Part shown: piece after piece, positions 24,142-33,348 of the stretch
How positions within the stretch are numbered: position 1 is the first letter of the stretch
How the letters are laid out: the number at the start of each line of letters is the position of its first letter
Assembly: GCA_024304985.1 (NCBI GenBank)
Contig: JAMWZC010000006.1
Coordinates: 1-64,000 of the forward strand
Direction: 5' to 3'
DNA: 64,000 bases
Source: Paracoccaceae bacterium
GTDB taxonomy: Bacteria > Pseudomonadota > Alphaproteobacteria > Rhodobacterales > Rhodobacteraceae
Notes under the pieces: model-generated
The model's input: the letters and a program-made list of their open reading frames with translations, nothing else
Told to the model about the DNA's origin: nothing
The model's database searches: none
Made by a program: the position numbers and the translations under genes

Positions 24142-25461
24142 ATGTCAGAATCAACCCAGTTGCGCGCCTCGCGTCGCGCTTTTCTTGGCCTTGCCGGTGG
24201 GGCCGCTGCCCTCATGGCCACATCCGGCGCACCCGTGCAGGCCGCGCGGATCAAGACCGGCGCGCGGATCGTGATCCTTGGCGCAGGCGCGGGCGGTGCT
24301 GCGCTGGCCAATCGTCTGGTCACGAGGCTTGACGGCGCGCAGATCACCCTGATCGACGGTCGGCCCGAGCATTGGTATCAGCCCGGTTTCACCCTGATTG
24401 CCGCAGGTCTGAAACCGGCGGGATATTCCGTGTCCGGCACGACTGACTGGCTACCGAAAGAGGCGACATTGATCGCCGAATATGCCGCCGAGATCGACCC
24501 CGAGGGCAACCGTGTGGTGACGGCCTCGGGTCAGGCGGTTCCTTATGATTTCCTTGTCGTCGCAACCGGCCTGACACTTGATTGGGCCGGGATTCAAGGC
24601 TTCTCTCTGGATATGGTGGGGCAGAACGGCATCGGCGCCGTCTATGCCGGGCCTGACTATGCCGCCAAGACATGGGCGGCCATGGACCGTTTCACCGAAG
24701 AGGGCGGGCAGGCCCTCTTCACCCGCCCCGCGACCGAGATGAAATGCGCGGGCGCGCCGCTGAAATACACCTTCCTGACCGATGATTTTGCCCGCAAGAA
24801 GGGCAATCGTGGCAAGGTCGAGATCACCTATGCCGCCAACAACAAGGCGCTGTTCGGTGTGCCCATTGTCAGCGAGAAGGTGCGGATGCTGTTTGCCGAT
24901 CGCGACGTCGCCGTGGTGCATGACCATGTGATGAAGGCGATTGATCCGGGCCGGAAGCTGGCCACCTTCACCACGCCCGATGGGGACAAGGACCTGCCCT
25001 ATGATTTCATCAACGTGATCCCGCCGCAGCGCGCGCCCGAGGTGGTGCGCAACTCGCCGCTGCCATGGGCCGACAAATGGCAGGATCAGGGGTGGGTCGA
25101 GGCCGATATGAAGACCCTGCGTCATGCGCGCTATGCCAATGTCTTCGCGCTGGGTGATGTGGCGGGTGTGCCCAAGGGCAAGACGGCGGCCTCGGTCAAA
25201 TGGCAGGTGCCGGTGGTCGAGGACCATCTGATAGCCCAGATCGAAGGCAAGGACGGCACCGCCGCCTATGACGGCTATACCTCCTGCCCGCTGATCACCC
25301 GTGTGGGGCGCGCGATGCTGGTCGAGTTTGACTACAACAACAACCTCGTGCCCAGCTTCCCCGGCATCATCGCTCCGCTGGAAGAGTTGTGGATCAGCTG
25401 GCTGATGAAGGAAGTCGCACTGAAAGCCACCTATAACGCCATGCTGCGCGGCAAGGCCTGA
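24142..25461 (+). CDS. sqr: Tat-exported sulfide:quinone oxidoreductase
   Basis: This 439-residue FAD enzyme oxidises sulfide and passes electrons to the quinone pool on the periplasmic face. A twin-arginine signal is visible (ASRRAFLGLAGG, residues 9-20), then FAD motif GAGAGGAALA (48-57). Only two cysteines occur in the whole protein: Cys202 in KCAGAP and Cys382 in SCPLIT. These match the redox pair of two-cysteine SQRs such as human SQOR; the third cysteine of bacterial type I enzymes is absent. The start at 24142 has AGGAGG upstream. Two membrane-protein genes follow and probably work with it. Confidence 0.85.
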   Translation: MSESTQLRASRRAFLGLAGGAAALMATSGAPVQAARIKTGARIVILGAGAGGAALANRLVTRLDGAQITLIDGRPEHWYQPGFTLIAAGLKPAGYSVSGTTDWLPKEATLIAEYAAEIDPEGNRVVTASGQAVPYDFLVVATGLTLDWAGIQGFSLDMVGQNGIGAVYAGPDYAAKTWAAMDRFTEEGGQALFTRPATEMKCAGAPLKYTFLTDDFARKKGNRGKVEITYAANNKALFGVPIVSEKVRMLFADRDVAVVHDHVMKAIDPGRKLATFTTPDGDKDLPYDFINVIPPQRAPEVVRNSPLPWADKWQDQGWVEADMKTLRHARYANVFALGDVAGVPKGKTAASVKWQVPVVEDHLIAQIEGKDGTAAYDGYTSCPLITRVGRAMLVEFDYNNNLVPSFPGIIAPLEELWISWLMKEVALKATYNAMLRGKA

Positions 25462-25476
25462 GAAAGGATCACGACG

Positions 25477-25848
25477 ATGAAAGAGCTGACATTCGAGACC
25501 CTGCTGGCCGTGTTCGAGGAAATGTTCGGACGTGGCCTGTTCTGGGCCATGGTGGCGGTCGCCGTGGTCATCACGCTGGCCTATCTCTATGTGCTGATCC
25601 GCGACCGTGCCATGTCGATGCGGAAATTCCTGCTGGCGCAGTTGGCCATGCCCTTTGGCGCGGTGGCGGCGGTGTTGTTCGTGCAATGGATCACCAGTTC
25701 CGGGTTCCATGATATCGGCGGGCCGATTGACGTGATCGTTCTGCTGGGTGTCGCGGCGGCCGGTGCGGTGGGGATTGCGATCCTTGTCTATACCGCGCAG
25801 GCGCTGATGCAGGGGCGTCAGGGCACCCCTGTGTCGGGAAGGTCGTGA
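25477..25848 (+). CDS. Small three-helix membrane protein (possibly DUF5368)
   Basis: This 123-residue protein has three hydrophobic helices (about 20-42, 52-70 and 82-105) and a short charged N-terminus. It follows the sulfide:quinone oxidoreductase gene by 15 bases, with AAAGGA before the ATG. I believe it matches the uncharacterised DUF5368 family from memory. Position suggests a membrane anchor or accessory for sulfide oxidation. Confidence 0.7.
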   Translation: MKELTFETLLAVFEEMFGRGLFWAMVAVAVVITLAYLYVLIRDRAMSMRKFLLAQLAMPFGAVAAVLFVQWITSSGFHDIGGPIDVIVLLGVAAAGAVGIAILVYTAQALMQGRQGTPVSGRS

Positions 25849-25909
25849 CATTCCCGCGCCAAACTGTTGTCTTGCGCGGCAACAGGCGCAGAACAGAAAG
25901 ACTCAGACC

Positions 25910-26899
25910 ATGACCGACATCACGCAGGCAAAAGCGGTGTCCCCCGCCACACACAGCCGGCTGGAGCATTTTCCCGTCACGTTCTTTGCCATCGTGATGG
26001 GCATGACGGGCCTGTCTCTGGCCTTGCAAGCGGTCGAGCGGGCCTACGGCCTGGCGTCATGGGGGTCCGACCTTGCCTATGGATCGGCGATTCTGATTTT
26101 TGGTGCCGTCGCGGTGCTCTACGCACTCAAGGCGCTGCGCTATCCGGCGGCGGTGCGGGCAGAGTGGAACCATCCCGTGCGGCTGGCCTTTTTTCCGGCC
26201 ATCTCGATCTCGCTGCTGCTGATCTCCACGCTGACCCTGTCGCGGGCACCCGCTGTGGCCGAGCCGTTGTGGCTGTTCGGGATGGTCATTCAAGGGATGT
26301 TGACCATCGCCGTCATCTCGGGCTGGATCGGGCACCGGGCGTTTCAGACGCCGCATCTGTCGCCAGCATGGTTCATCCCGGCGGTGGGAAATGTGATCGT
26401 GCCGATCGCGGGTGTGCAGATGGGCTATACCGAGATCAGCTGGTATTTCCTGTCGGTCGGACTGATCTTCTGGATCGTGTTGCTGACGCTGGTGATGAAC
26501 CGGCTGATCTTTCACGACCCGATGCCGGGGCGGTTGCAGCCAACGCTGGTGATCCTGATTGCGCCGCCTGCCGTGGGCTTTCTGGCGTGGTTCCACCTGA
26601 CGGGCCAGATCGACGCCTTTGCGCGCATCCTGATGAACGGGGCCTATCTCTTCACCTTGCTGGTCGCCGTGCAACTGCCGCGCATCGTGAAACTGCCCTT
26701 CGCGCTGTCCTTCTGGGCGCTGTCCTTTCCCTTTGCCGCCGTGACCGTGGCCAGTTTCCTCTATGCCGACAAGACCGGTTCGGCGGCGCATCACCTGTTC
26801 GGTACGGTGCTGGCTGGTGTTCTGCTGGTGATCATCGCGGCGTTGCTCCTGCGCACCATCCGCGCCATCCGCGCGGACGAGATCTGCCAGCCGGAATGA
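25910..26899 (+). CDS. SLAC1/TehA family anion channel
   Basis: This 329-residue protein has about ten membrane helices and the SLAC1/TehA opening (HSRLEHFPVTFFAIVMGMTG). The family conducts anions or exports sulfite and tellurite-like compounds. Lying downstream of the sulfide:quinone oxidoreductase and small membrane-protein genes, it may move sulfite, sulfide or another sulfur anion. A terminator follows. Confidence 0.85.
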   Translation: MTDITQAKAVSPATHSRLEHFPVTFFAIVMGMTGLSLALQAVERAYGLASWGSDLAYGSAILIFGAVAVLYALKALRYPAAVRAEWNHPVRLAFFPAISISLLLISTLTLSRAPAVAEPLWLFGMVIQGMLTIAVISGWIGHRAFQTPHLSPAWFIPAVGNVIVPIAGVQMGYTEISWYFLSVGLIFWIVLLTLVMNRLIFHDPMPGRLQPTLVILIAPPAVGFLAWFHLTGQIDAFARILMNGAYLFTLLVAVQLPRIVKLPFALSFWALSFPFAAVTVASFLYADKTGSAAHHLFGTVLAGVLLVIIAALLLRTIRAIRADEICQPE

Positions 26900-26900
26900 C

Positions 26901-26939
26901 AAAAGGGGCGACCCGACAAGGCCGCCCCCCTTCTTTTTG
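26901..26939 (+). terminator. Rho-independent terminator after the SLAC1 gene
   Basis: GGGGCGaCC (26905-26913) pairs with GGcCGCCCC (26920-26928) with one mismatch, followed by CCTTCTTTTT. It lies between convergent genes and overlaps a copy of the dispersed repeat. Confidence 0.75.
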
Positions 26940-26954
26940 CCTCAAATATCCCCG
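26930..26954 (-). repeat. Dispersed intergenic repeat copy
   Basis: On the minus strand this reads GGGGATATTTGAGGC then AAAAAGAAG, matching the AT-tract part of the repeat at 45684, 50550 and 63375. It lies between two convergent genes. Confidence 0.6.
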
Positions 26955-26985
26955 CCGGAGGCTTCCGCCCTTGACACCCGGCGGA

Positions 26986-28029
26986 TCAGTCGACTTTCAC
27001 GATGGCCTTGCCGAAGTTCCCGCCCTTCAGCATCCGCATGAAGGCGGCGGGGGCGTTCTCCAGTCCTTCGGTGATGTCCTCCTGCACGGCGATCCGGCCT
27101 TTGGCGACCATCGGCCCCACTTCCGACAGGAAGGCGGGGAAATGGTCGAAATGGTCCGAGATGATGAAGCCATGCACATGCATCCGGTTCACAAGGATCG
27201 TGCGCCAGAGTTTCGGCAGGTTGTCCTTGCCGGGGCTGTCGCTGCCCCCGCCCAGACCGCCCAGATCATACCAGCTGATCATGCCGCAGACAGGGATGCG
27301 CGCGCCCACGTTCATCAGGGAGATCACCCCTTCCAGAACCTTGCCGCCGACGTTCTCGAAATAGATGTCGATCCCCTTGGGGCAGGCTTCCGCCAAGGCG
27401 GCGCGCATTTCCTTGCCATCAGCATAGGCGCGGTGGTCGAGGCAGGCATCGAAGCCGAACTTCTCGACCGCCAGCTTGCACTTGTCGGCCCCGCCCGCGA
27501 TACCCACGGTGCGCAGGCCGCGCGCCTTGGCGATCTGGCCGACCATCGACCCGACCGGGCCTGTTGCGGCGGCCACGACCAGCGTCTCGCCCTCCTTGGG
27601 CTTGCCATATTCCGTCAGGCCGAACCAGCCGGTGAAACCGGGCATCCCCAGCACCCCAAGTGCCGCCGTGACCGGACCATGGGCCGGGTCAAGCTTGCGC
27701 AATTCGCGCCCCGGCAGGCAGCCATGGCTGGCCCAGCCGAACATCCCGAAGGCAATGTCGCCCGGTTTGAAATGCGCGCTGTTCGAGGTGATCACCTCGC
27801 CCACAGCACCGCCTTCCATCGTGCCGCCGATGGGCACGGGTTTGGCATAGGATTTGGCATCATCCATGCGGCCGCGCATGTAGGGGTCCAGTGACATATA
27901 CATCACCTTGACCAGTACCTCGCCCTCGCCGGGCGTGGGAATGGGGGCCTGTTCAAAGCGGAAATCCTCGGGCACCGGAGATCCGCTGGGGCGGCGGGCC
28001 AGGGCGATGCGGTTCATCATCTCAGTCAT
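26986..28029 (-). CDS. Zinc-independent NADP-dependent oxidoreductase (MDR superfamily, CurA-like)
   Basis: This 347-residue medium-chain reductase resembles CurA/leukotriene B4 dehydrogenase-type proteins, which reduce the carbon-carbon double bond of alpha,beta-unsaturated ketones or aldehydes. It has YMSLDPYMRGRM near residue 45, the NADP motif AATGPVGSMVGQIAKARG, and no structural-zinc cysteines. GGAG precedes the start. It is the last gene of a long minus-strand acyl-CoA operon, so an unsaturated carbonyl intermediate is a likely substrate. Confidence 0.85.
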   Translation of the reverse strand: MTEMMNRIALARRPSGSPVPEDFRFEQAPIPTPGEGEVLVKVMYMSLDPYMRGRMDDAKSYAKPVPIGGTMEGGAVGEVITSNSAHFKPGDIAFGMFGWASHGCLPGRELRKLDPAHGPVTAALGVLGMPGFTGWFGLTEYGKPKEGETLVVAAATGPVGSMVGQIAKARGLRTVGIAGGADKCKLAVEKFGFDACLDHRAYADGKEMRAALAEACPKGIDIYFENVGGKVLEGVISLMNVGARIPVCGMISWYDLGGLGGGSDSPGKDNLPKLWRTILVNRMHVHGFIISDHFDHFPAFLSEVGPMVAKGRIAVQEDITEGLENAPAAFMRMLKGGNFGKAIVKVD

Positions 28030-28096
28030 TCGTGATCTCCTTCATGTGCTGCGGGTCCGGTGCGGGCCGCGCATCTTTGGTCTGTCAATGTGTCAG

Positions 28097-28504
28097 TCAG
28101 CGTCCGCGAATGCGGAACACGCCCGTGGCTGTGGCGATTGTGGTGCCGGTGGTGTCGGTGATCTTGCCCTCGGCAAAAAAGGTCTTGCGCCCCCCGCCCG
28201 TCACGCGGCCTTCGCCGATCAGCCGGTCCCCCTGCGCCTGACCCAGATAGTTGACGGTCATCGACAGGGTCATCGCCATCTGCTTGTCGGCGGGATCGCC
28301 GGTATAGCTGCCGCTGAACCCCATCACCGTGTCCAGCAGCATGGCATGCACCCCGCCATGAGGGATGCCGTAGCGGTTCATCAGGAACGGCTCCAGCGGG
28401 AGTTCAAAGCGGCTGTAGCCCTTGGCCCAGCCGGTCATGACAAAGCCCAGATGCGCTTGCAGGGGGTAGGCGTCTTCCACCAGCGCGGGGTTCAGTTCGG
28501 TCAT
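28097..28504 (-). CDS. PaaI-family hotdog thioesterase
   Basis: This 135-residue hotdog-fold protein has the family motif HGGVHAMLLDTVMG. Such enzymes hydrolyse acyl-CoA thioesters, often to free CoA trapped in dead-end products. The start at 28504 gives a proper distance to GGAAAGG. The ATG overlaps the preceding kinase gene's stop (ATGA), indicating coupled translation. Confidence 0.85.
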   Translation of the reverse strand: MTELNPALVEDAYPLQAHLGFVMTGWAKGYSRFELPLEPFLMNRYGIPHGGVHAMLLDTVMGFSGSYTGDPADKQMAMTLSMTVNYLGQAQGDRLIGEGRVTGGGRKTFFAEGKITDTTGTTIATATGVFRIRGR

Positions 28505-28506
28505 GG

Positions 28507-29541
28507 TCATCCTTTCCGCGCGGCATCCAGCCCGCTTTGGGCGAACATGGGAACGAAACTCCCCAGTTTGCGGGCCCGTTCCGGGTTCGAGGCATTGCCA
28601 TCCACCGCCCGTTTCAGCACCCCTTGCAGGATGCTGCCCATACGGAAGAACGCGAAGGCCAGATAGAAGCCGAAGCTGTCGATCATGGGTATCCCGCGCC
28701 GCGCGCAATAGGCGGCGATGAAATCCTGATCCGACATCAGCCCTTCTGCCACGCGGTCCACACCCGCCAGCCCGCGCCCCTCATTGCCCGGCGGCATCGC
28801 CCATTGCATCAGCACGGCGGCAAGGTCCGCATAGGGGTGGCCCGTGGTCGACAGTTCCCAATCCAGCACCGCCAGACAGGCGGGGCGGTCCTTGGCGAAC
28901 AGCATGTTGTCGATGCGATAATCCCCATGCACCAGCGTGCGCTGCCCGTCATCGGGGGGAATATTGGTATCCAGCCATGCGATCAACTCTTCCATCGGTT
29001 GGATGTGATCCATTTCCGAGGCGCGGTATTGCTTGGTCCAGCGGTCGATCTGGCGGCGGTAATAATTGCCTTCGGGGCCGTAGTCGTCCAGCCCCGTTGC
29101 CTTAAGATCGACGGAATGGATCGCGGCGAGCACGCGGTTCATCTCGTCCTGCACGGCGCGACGGTCTGGCACGGGCAATTCGGGCAGGCGCGGATCGTCG
29201 AAATGGCGGCCATCCACCTCGTCCATCACATAGAAGGCCGACCCGATGACGCTGTCGTCCTCGCACAGTACATGCATCCGGGCGACGGGCACATCGCTTC
29301 CAGCCAGTGCCTGCTGCACGCGGAATTCGCGTTCCACCGCATGGGCGGATTTCAGCAAAATCCCCGGCGGTTTGCGCCGCAGCACATAACGCGCGTTGGG
29401 TGTGATCAACCGAAAGGTCGGGTTGCTTTGCCCGCCTGCGAATTTCTCGGCTGTGATCGGGCCTGCAAAGCCCGGCAGGTGATCCGTCAGCCAGCGGGCG
29501 ACGGCCTCGGTATCCAGCTGTGCGGCGGCATGGGTGGTCAT
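28507..29541 (-). CDS. APH-fold kinase of the ACAD10/ACAD11-LvaA type
   Basis: This 344-residue aminoglycoside-phosphotransferase-fold kinase has nucleotide-loop GGQSNPTFRL, catalytic VHGDYRIDNMLF and metal-binding VLDWELSTTGHPYADLA. These are the distinctive signatures of the kinase domains of ACAD10/ACAD11 and of LvaA, which phosphorylate 4-hydroxyacyl-CoAs so that a dehydrogenase partner can remove the phosphate. Here it is encoded among acyl-CoA dehydrogenases and next to a histidine phosphatase. Antibiotic resistance is unlikely. The exact substrate is an inference. Confidence 0.85.
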   Translation of the reverse strand: MTTHAAAQLDTEAVARWLTDHLPGFAGPITAEKFAGGQSNPTFRLITPNARYVLRRKPPGILLKSAHAVEREFRVQQALAGSDVPVARMHVLCEDDSVIGSAFYVMDEVDGRHFDDPRLPELPVPDRRAVQDEMNRVLAAIHSVDLKATGLDDYGPEGNYYRRQIDRWTKQYRASEMDHIQPMEELIAWLDTNIPPDDGQRTLVHGDYRIDNMLFAKDRPACLAVLDWELSTTGHPYADLAAVLMQWAMPPGNEGRGLAGVDRVAEGLMSDQDFIAAYCARRGIPMIDSFGFYLAFAFFRMGSILQGVLKRAVDGNASNPERARKLGSFVPMFAQSGLDAARKG

Positions 29542-29556
29542 GGCCCTGTCCTTTCC

Positions 29557-30222
29557 TCAGCTATAGGTCAGCAGCCGCGCAGCATTGGCGGCCGTGATAT
29601 GCGGGGTCTCGTTGAACGTGCCCAGATGTTCACCGCGCGGCGTGACCACGATCCGGCACAATGAACAGTTCTTGATCTGGAGTTGCAGCCGGATCATCGC
29701 ATCGGCGGGGGCGCCCATCACCTCGGCCACTGTCTGCCCGATGGCCCCGCCCGAGGTCACGACGATCACCTGTTCGTTTTCACCTGCGGTCGCCTGCGCG
29801 CGGGCGTCGCGGACGCGGGCAACAAAGGCGTCATAGGGTTCGGGCGGGTCGATGATGGCACCCGTTTGCCATTCCAGAACCGTCTCGCGCAGCATCTTGA
29901 AATGCAGGCGGCGGTCGGTGTGCAGATCCTTGGGCCTTTCCTGCCCGCGATAGCGCGCGTTCAGAAGGCCACCGAAGTCAAACTCGTTGAATCCGGGCAG
30001 GATACCGGGGGCGGTCGGGAAACCCAGCGCGGTGTTGATCCCCTCCCACGTCTCGCGGTGCCGCCGTTGCGCGCCGATGAACACCGCGTCGGGACTGGCC
30101 CCCAGCGCCTTCAGCGCCAGACCCAGTTCGCGCGACTGCTCGTGCCCCAGATCGGACAGCTTGTCATAGTCAGCAGCACCGAAACTGGCCTGCGCGTGAC
30201 GGATAAGCCAAAGTTCAGCCAT
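29557..30222 (-). CDS. Histidine phosphatase (phosphoglycerate-mutase fold)
   Basis: This 221-residue protein has the histidine-phosphatase motif LIRHAQASFG at residues 5-14 and the second His region VVTSGGAIGQTV. The family dephosphorylates small molecules or proteins via a phosphohistidine. Its start overlaps the preceding nitronate monooxygenase gene by eight bases, and the APH-fold kinase gene follows after 15 bases, giving a kinase-phosphatase pair in one operon. Confidence 0.85.
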   Translation of the reverse strand: MAELWLIRHAQASFGAADYDKLSDLGHEQSRELGLALKALGASPDAVFIGAQRRHRETWEGINTALGFPTAPGILPGFNEFDFGGLLNARYRGQERPKDLHTDRRLHFKMLRETVLEWQTGAIIDPPEPYDAFVARVRDARAQATAGENEQVIVVTSGGAIGQTVAEVMGAPADAMIRLQLQIKNCSLCRIVVTPRGEHLGTFNETPHITAANAARLLTYS

Positions 30223-31198
30223 TCACGATCTCGCGCATCTCGGCCTTCGCCGCTGCGTATTCCGTGACAAGCCTGTCCACCAGCGCACGGGCGGGCACTA
30301 CCGCCTTGACCGCGCCGATCCCTTGCCCCGCACCCCAGATTTCCTTCCACGATTTCGGCTTGGACCGGCCCTCGCCGAAGTTCATGGAGGAGGCATCGGC
30401 TGTTTCCAGATTGTCCGGGTCCATACCCGCACGCAGGATGGACGGTTTGAGGTAATTGCCGTGCACGCCCGTGAACAGCGAGGAATAGACGATATCCTCC
30501 GCCCCGCTCTCGACGATCATCTGTTTATAGGCGGCGTCGGCATTCGCCTCTTCGGTGGCGATGAAGGGCGAGCCGATATAGGCCAGATCGGCCCCCATCG
30601 CCTGCGCGGCAAGGATGGATCGGCCCGTGGAAATCGCCCCCGACAGCAATACCGGCCCGTCGAACCATTCGCGGATCTCCGAGATCAGGGCGAGGGGCGA
30701 TTGCGCCCCCGCATGCCCGCCCGCGCCTGCGGCCACCGCGATCAGCCCGTCAGCCCCCTTTTCAATCGCCTTTTTCGCAAAGCGGTTGTTGATGATGTCA
30801 TGCAGCGCGATCCCGCCGCAGTCATGGGCGGCCTGATTGACCTCGACCCGTGCCCCAAGGCTGGTGATCCAGATCGGCACCTTCCATTTGTGGCAAATCT
30901 CGATATCCCGCTCCAGCCGCGCGTTGGAGCGGTGCACGATCTGGTTCACCGCAAAGGGCGCGGCGGGGAAATCCGGGTTTGACTGGTTGTGGCGGTCCAG
31001 CTCTTCGGTGATCCGCTTCAGCCACGCCTCCAGCAGGATCGGCTCGCCCTCCTTTTCGCGGGCATTCAGCGCGGGGAAACTGCCCACGATACCCGCCTTG
31101 CATTGCGCGATGACCAGATCGGGGTTCGAGATGATGAACAGCGGAGAGGCGACAACGGGAATCCGCAGCCCCTGCAACTGTTTGGGCAACTGACGCAT
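30215..31198 (-). CDS. Nitronate monooxygenase family FMN protein
   Basis: This 327-residue TIM-barrel flavoprotein of the nitronate monooxygenase (2-nitropropane dioxygenase) family has GAGGHAGAQSPLALISEI for FMN and active-site contact, and LSGAISTGRSILAAQAMGADLAY split by the phosphate site. The start at 31198 overlaps the thiolase stop as TGATG. Members in acyl-CoA operons are common but their substrates are mostly unknown. Nitronates, enoyl groups or detoxification of propionate-3-nitronate are options. Confidence 0.85.
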   Translation of the reverse strand: MRQLPKQLQGLRIPVVASPLFIISNPDLVIAQCKAGIVGSFPALNAREKEGEPILLEAWLKRITEELDRHNQSNPDFPAAPFAVNQIVHRSNARLERDIEICHKWKVPIWITSLGARVEVNQAAHDCGGIALHDIINNRFAKKAIEKGADGLIAVAAGAGGHAGAQSPLALISEIREWFDGPVLLSGAISTGRSILAAQAMGADLAYIGSPFIATEEANADAAYKQMIVESGAEDIVYSSLFTGVHGNYLKPSILRAGMDPDNLETADASSMNFGEGRSKPKSWKEIWGAGQGIGAVKAVVPARALVDRLVTEYAAAKAEMREIVNG

Positions 31199-32400
31199 CA
31201 AAGCACCTCGAAGAGGCCAGCCGCCCCCATGCCGCCGCCCACGCACATGGTGCAGACGACGTATTTTGCGCCGCGCCGTTTCCCCTCGATAAGCGCGTGG
31301 CCGACCATGCGGGCCCCCGACATGCCGTAAGGGTGGCCGATAGAGATCGCCCCGCCGTTGACGTTCAGCAATTCGTTCGGGATACCCAGACGGTCGCGGG
31401 AATAGAGCACCTGCACGGCAAAGGCCTCGTTCAACTCCCACAGGCCGATATCATCCATCTTGAGGCCGAATTTCTTGAGCAGGATCGGCACGGCAAAGAC
31501 CGGACCGATGCCCATTTCGTCCGGCTCGCACCCGGCCACGGCCATGCCGACATAACGCCCCAGCGGCGACAGCCCGCGCCGTTCCGCCTCGCGCGCTTCC
31601 ATGACCACGGCGGCGGAGGCCCCGTCCGACAACTGGCTGGCATTGCCTGCGGTGATGAAATCGCCCGTGGCGATCTCCAGCCCGTCCTTGTGCACGGGGG
31701 CCAGTTTTTGCAGATCGGCAAGGGTGGTGGAGGGGCGGTTGCCCTCGTCCTTGTCCAGCGTCACCTCGACATCGCTGACGACCCCTGTCGCCTTGTCCAT
31801 GACCTTCATCACGGTGGTCATGGGCACGATCTCATCATCGAACTTTCCTGCGGCTTGCGCCGCCGCCGTGCGCTGCTGCGATTGCAAGGCATAGGCGTCC
31901 TGTTCTTCACGCGTCACGCCATAGCGGCGGGCCACCATTTCGGCGGTTTCCAGCATCGACATGTAAAGTGCCGGCTTGTTCGCCTTGATCCACGGATCGC
32001 CCATCCGGAAGCGGTTCATCTTGTCGTTCTGCACAAGGCTGATGGATTCCACCCCGCCGCCGATGGCAATCTCCATACCGTCGGTGATGACCTGCTTGGC
32101 GGCGGTCGCAATCGCCATCATGCCGGACGCGCACTGACGATCCAGCGACATGCCCGCCACGGTGACGGGAAGCCCTGCGCGGATTGCGGCCTGACGGGCG
32201 ATATTGCCACCGGTCGAGCCTTGCTGCAGGGCGGCACCGATCACCACATCCTCGATCTCGGCGCCGGTCAGCCCGGCGCGTTGCACCGCATGGGTGATGG
32301 CATGGCCGATCAGGGCCTGTCCTTGCGTGTCATTGAAAGCACCGCGATAGGCTTTGCTGATGGGGGTGCGGGCGGTCGATACGATAACGGCGTCACGCAT
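31198..32400 (-). CDS. Acetyl-CoA C-acyltransferase (thiolase)
   Basis: This 400-residue thiolase cleaves 3-ketoacyl-CoA with CoA. The nucleophile is Cys in LDRQCASGM (about residue 90), with [16 protein letters not shown] and the second Cys in [11 protein letters not shown] near the end. It follows an SDR gene by 18 bases and precedes the nitronate monooxygenase gene. It completes a beta-oxidation cycle with the dehydrogenases, hydratase and SDR encoded upstream. Confidence 0.92.
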   Translation of the reverse strand: MRDAVIVSTARTPISKAYRGAFNDTQGQALIGHAITHAVQRAGLTGAEIEDVVIGAALQQGSTGGNIARQAAIRAGLPVTVAGMSLDRQCASGMMAIATAAKQVITDGMEIAIGGGVESISLVQNDKMNRFRMGDPWIKANKPALYMSMLETAEMVARRYGVTREEQDAYALQSQQRTAAAQAAGKFDDEIVPMTTVMKVMDKATGVVSDVEVTLDKDEGNRPSTTLADLQKLAPVHKDGLEIATGDFITAGNASQLSDGASAAVVMEAREAERRGLSPLGRYVGMAVAGCEPDEMGIGPVFAVPILLKKFGLKMDDIGLWELNEAFAVQVLYSRDRLGIPNELLNVNGGAISIGHPYGMSGARMVGHALIEGKRRGAKYVVCTMCVGGGMGAAGLFEVL

Positions 32401-32418
32401 GGTCTGTTCCTTTCAGGG

Positions 32419-33348
32419 TCAATCGTTCCACGGCAGCGGCAGGCCACGGGCCTCGGCTGCCATGCGGGCATATTTGCGGGTCTGTGCAAAGGCATCGTGC
32501 ATCTCGGCCTGACCACGCGGATCGCGGATCTGGCCCATCGCAGCAATGACACCTTCGGGTGACAGGGCATCGCCTTGCAGGGCGACTCCGGCCGTTTCAA
32601 GGATCTTGGTTTCGGTAAAGCAGCCAGCGCCCGCGCCAAGGATCATGCGGCTGGGCGCGTCATCGCAGACCAAGGCCAGAAGGCCCGGTGTGATCATCTC
32701 GGGTTGCAGCAGGTCAAGCGTTTCGGGCGGCAGCAGGCTTTCGGTCATCCGCGTGGCAGCTGTGGGGGCCAGCATGTTGACGCGGATATCGTATTTGGCC
32801 CCCTCCAGCGCCAGAACGTTCATCAGCCCCAGAAGCGAGGATTTGGCCGCCCCGTAATTGGACTGCCCGAAGTTGCCATAGAGGCCAGAGCCTGAGGTGG
32901 TATAGACGATCCGACCATATCCCCGCTCGACCATATGCCGCCACAGCGCGTGGGTGGTGTGCACCGATCCCATCAGATGCACGTCCAGAACCCTGCGGAA
33001 ATCGTCCATCGTGGATTTGGCGAAGGTCTTGTCGCGCAGGATGCCCGCGTTATTGACCAGAATATCCACATGGCCGAATTCGGCCAGCGCCTCATCCACC
33101 ATGGCCTGCACCTGTTCGGGGTCGGTCACATCGGCCCCGTTGGCGATGGCGCGCCCCCCCATGGCGCGGATTTCCTCGACCACGGCGCGGGCGGCGTCGG
33201 AGGATTGGCCGCGCCCGTCGGTGGACGCCCCCAGATCGTTGACCACGACCTTCGCGCCCCGTTCGGCCAGACCCAAGGCATGACAGCGCCCAAGGCCCAC
33301 ACCTGCGCCGGTGACAATGGCCACGCGGTCGTCGAAACGGATGCTCAT
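32419..33348 (-). CDS. SDR, multifunctional-enzyme-2-like 3-hydroxyacyl-CoA dehydrogenase
   Basis: This 309-residue short-chain dehydrogenase has GAGVGLGRCHALGLAERGA for NAD binding, NNAG, and catalytic YGAAK. The VVNDLGAS segment and overall length resemble the dehydrogenase unit of peroxisomal multifunctional enzyme 2. That enzyme works with a MaoC-type hydratase, here encoded immediately upstream with an ATGA overlap. The pair would hydrate and oxidise an enoyl-CoA. Confidence 0.88.
   Translation of the reverse strand: MSIRFDDRVAIVTGAGVGLGRCHALGLAERGAKVVVNDLGASTDGRGQSSDAARAVVEEIRAMGGRAIANGADVTDPEQVQAMVDEALAEFGHVDILVNNAGILRDKTFAKSTMDDFRRVLDVHLMGSVHTTHALWRHMVERGYGRIVYTTSGSGLYGNFGQSNYGAAKSSLLGLMNVLALEGAKYDIRVNMLAPTAATRMTESLLPPETLDLLQPEMITPGLLALVCDDAPSRMILGAGAGCFTETKILETAGVALQGDALSPEGVIAAMGQIRDPRGQAEMHDAFAQTRKYARMAAEARGLPLPWND

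Noticed and set aside
28507-29541. Aminoglycoside resistance phosphotransferase
   Set aside because: The fold is shared, but the GGQSNPTFRL and LDWELSTTGHP motifs and the acyl-CoA operon context point to the ACAD10/11-LvaA kinase group.
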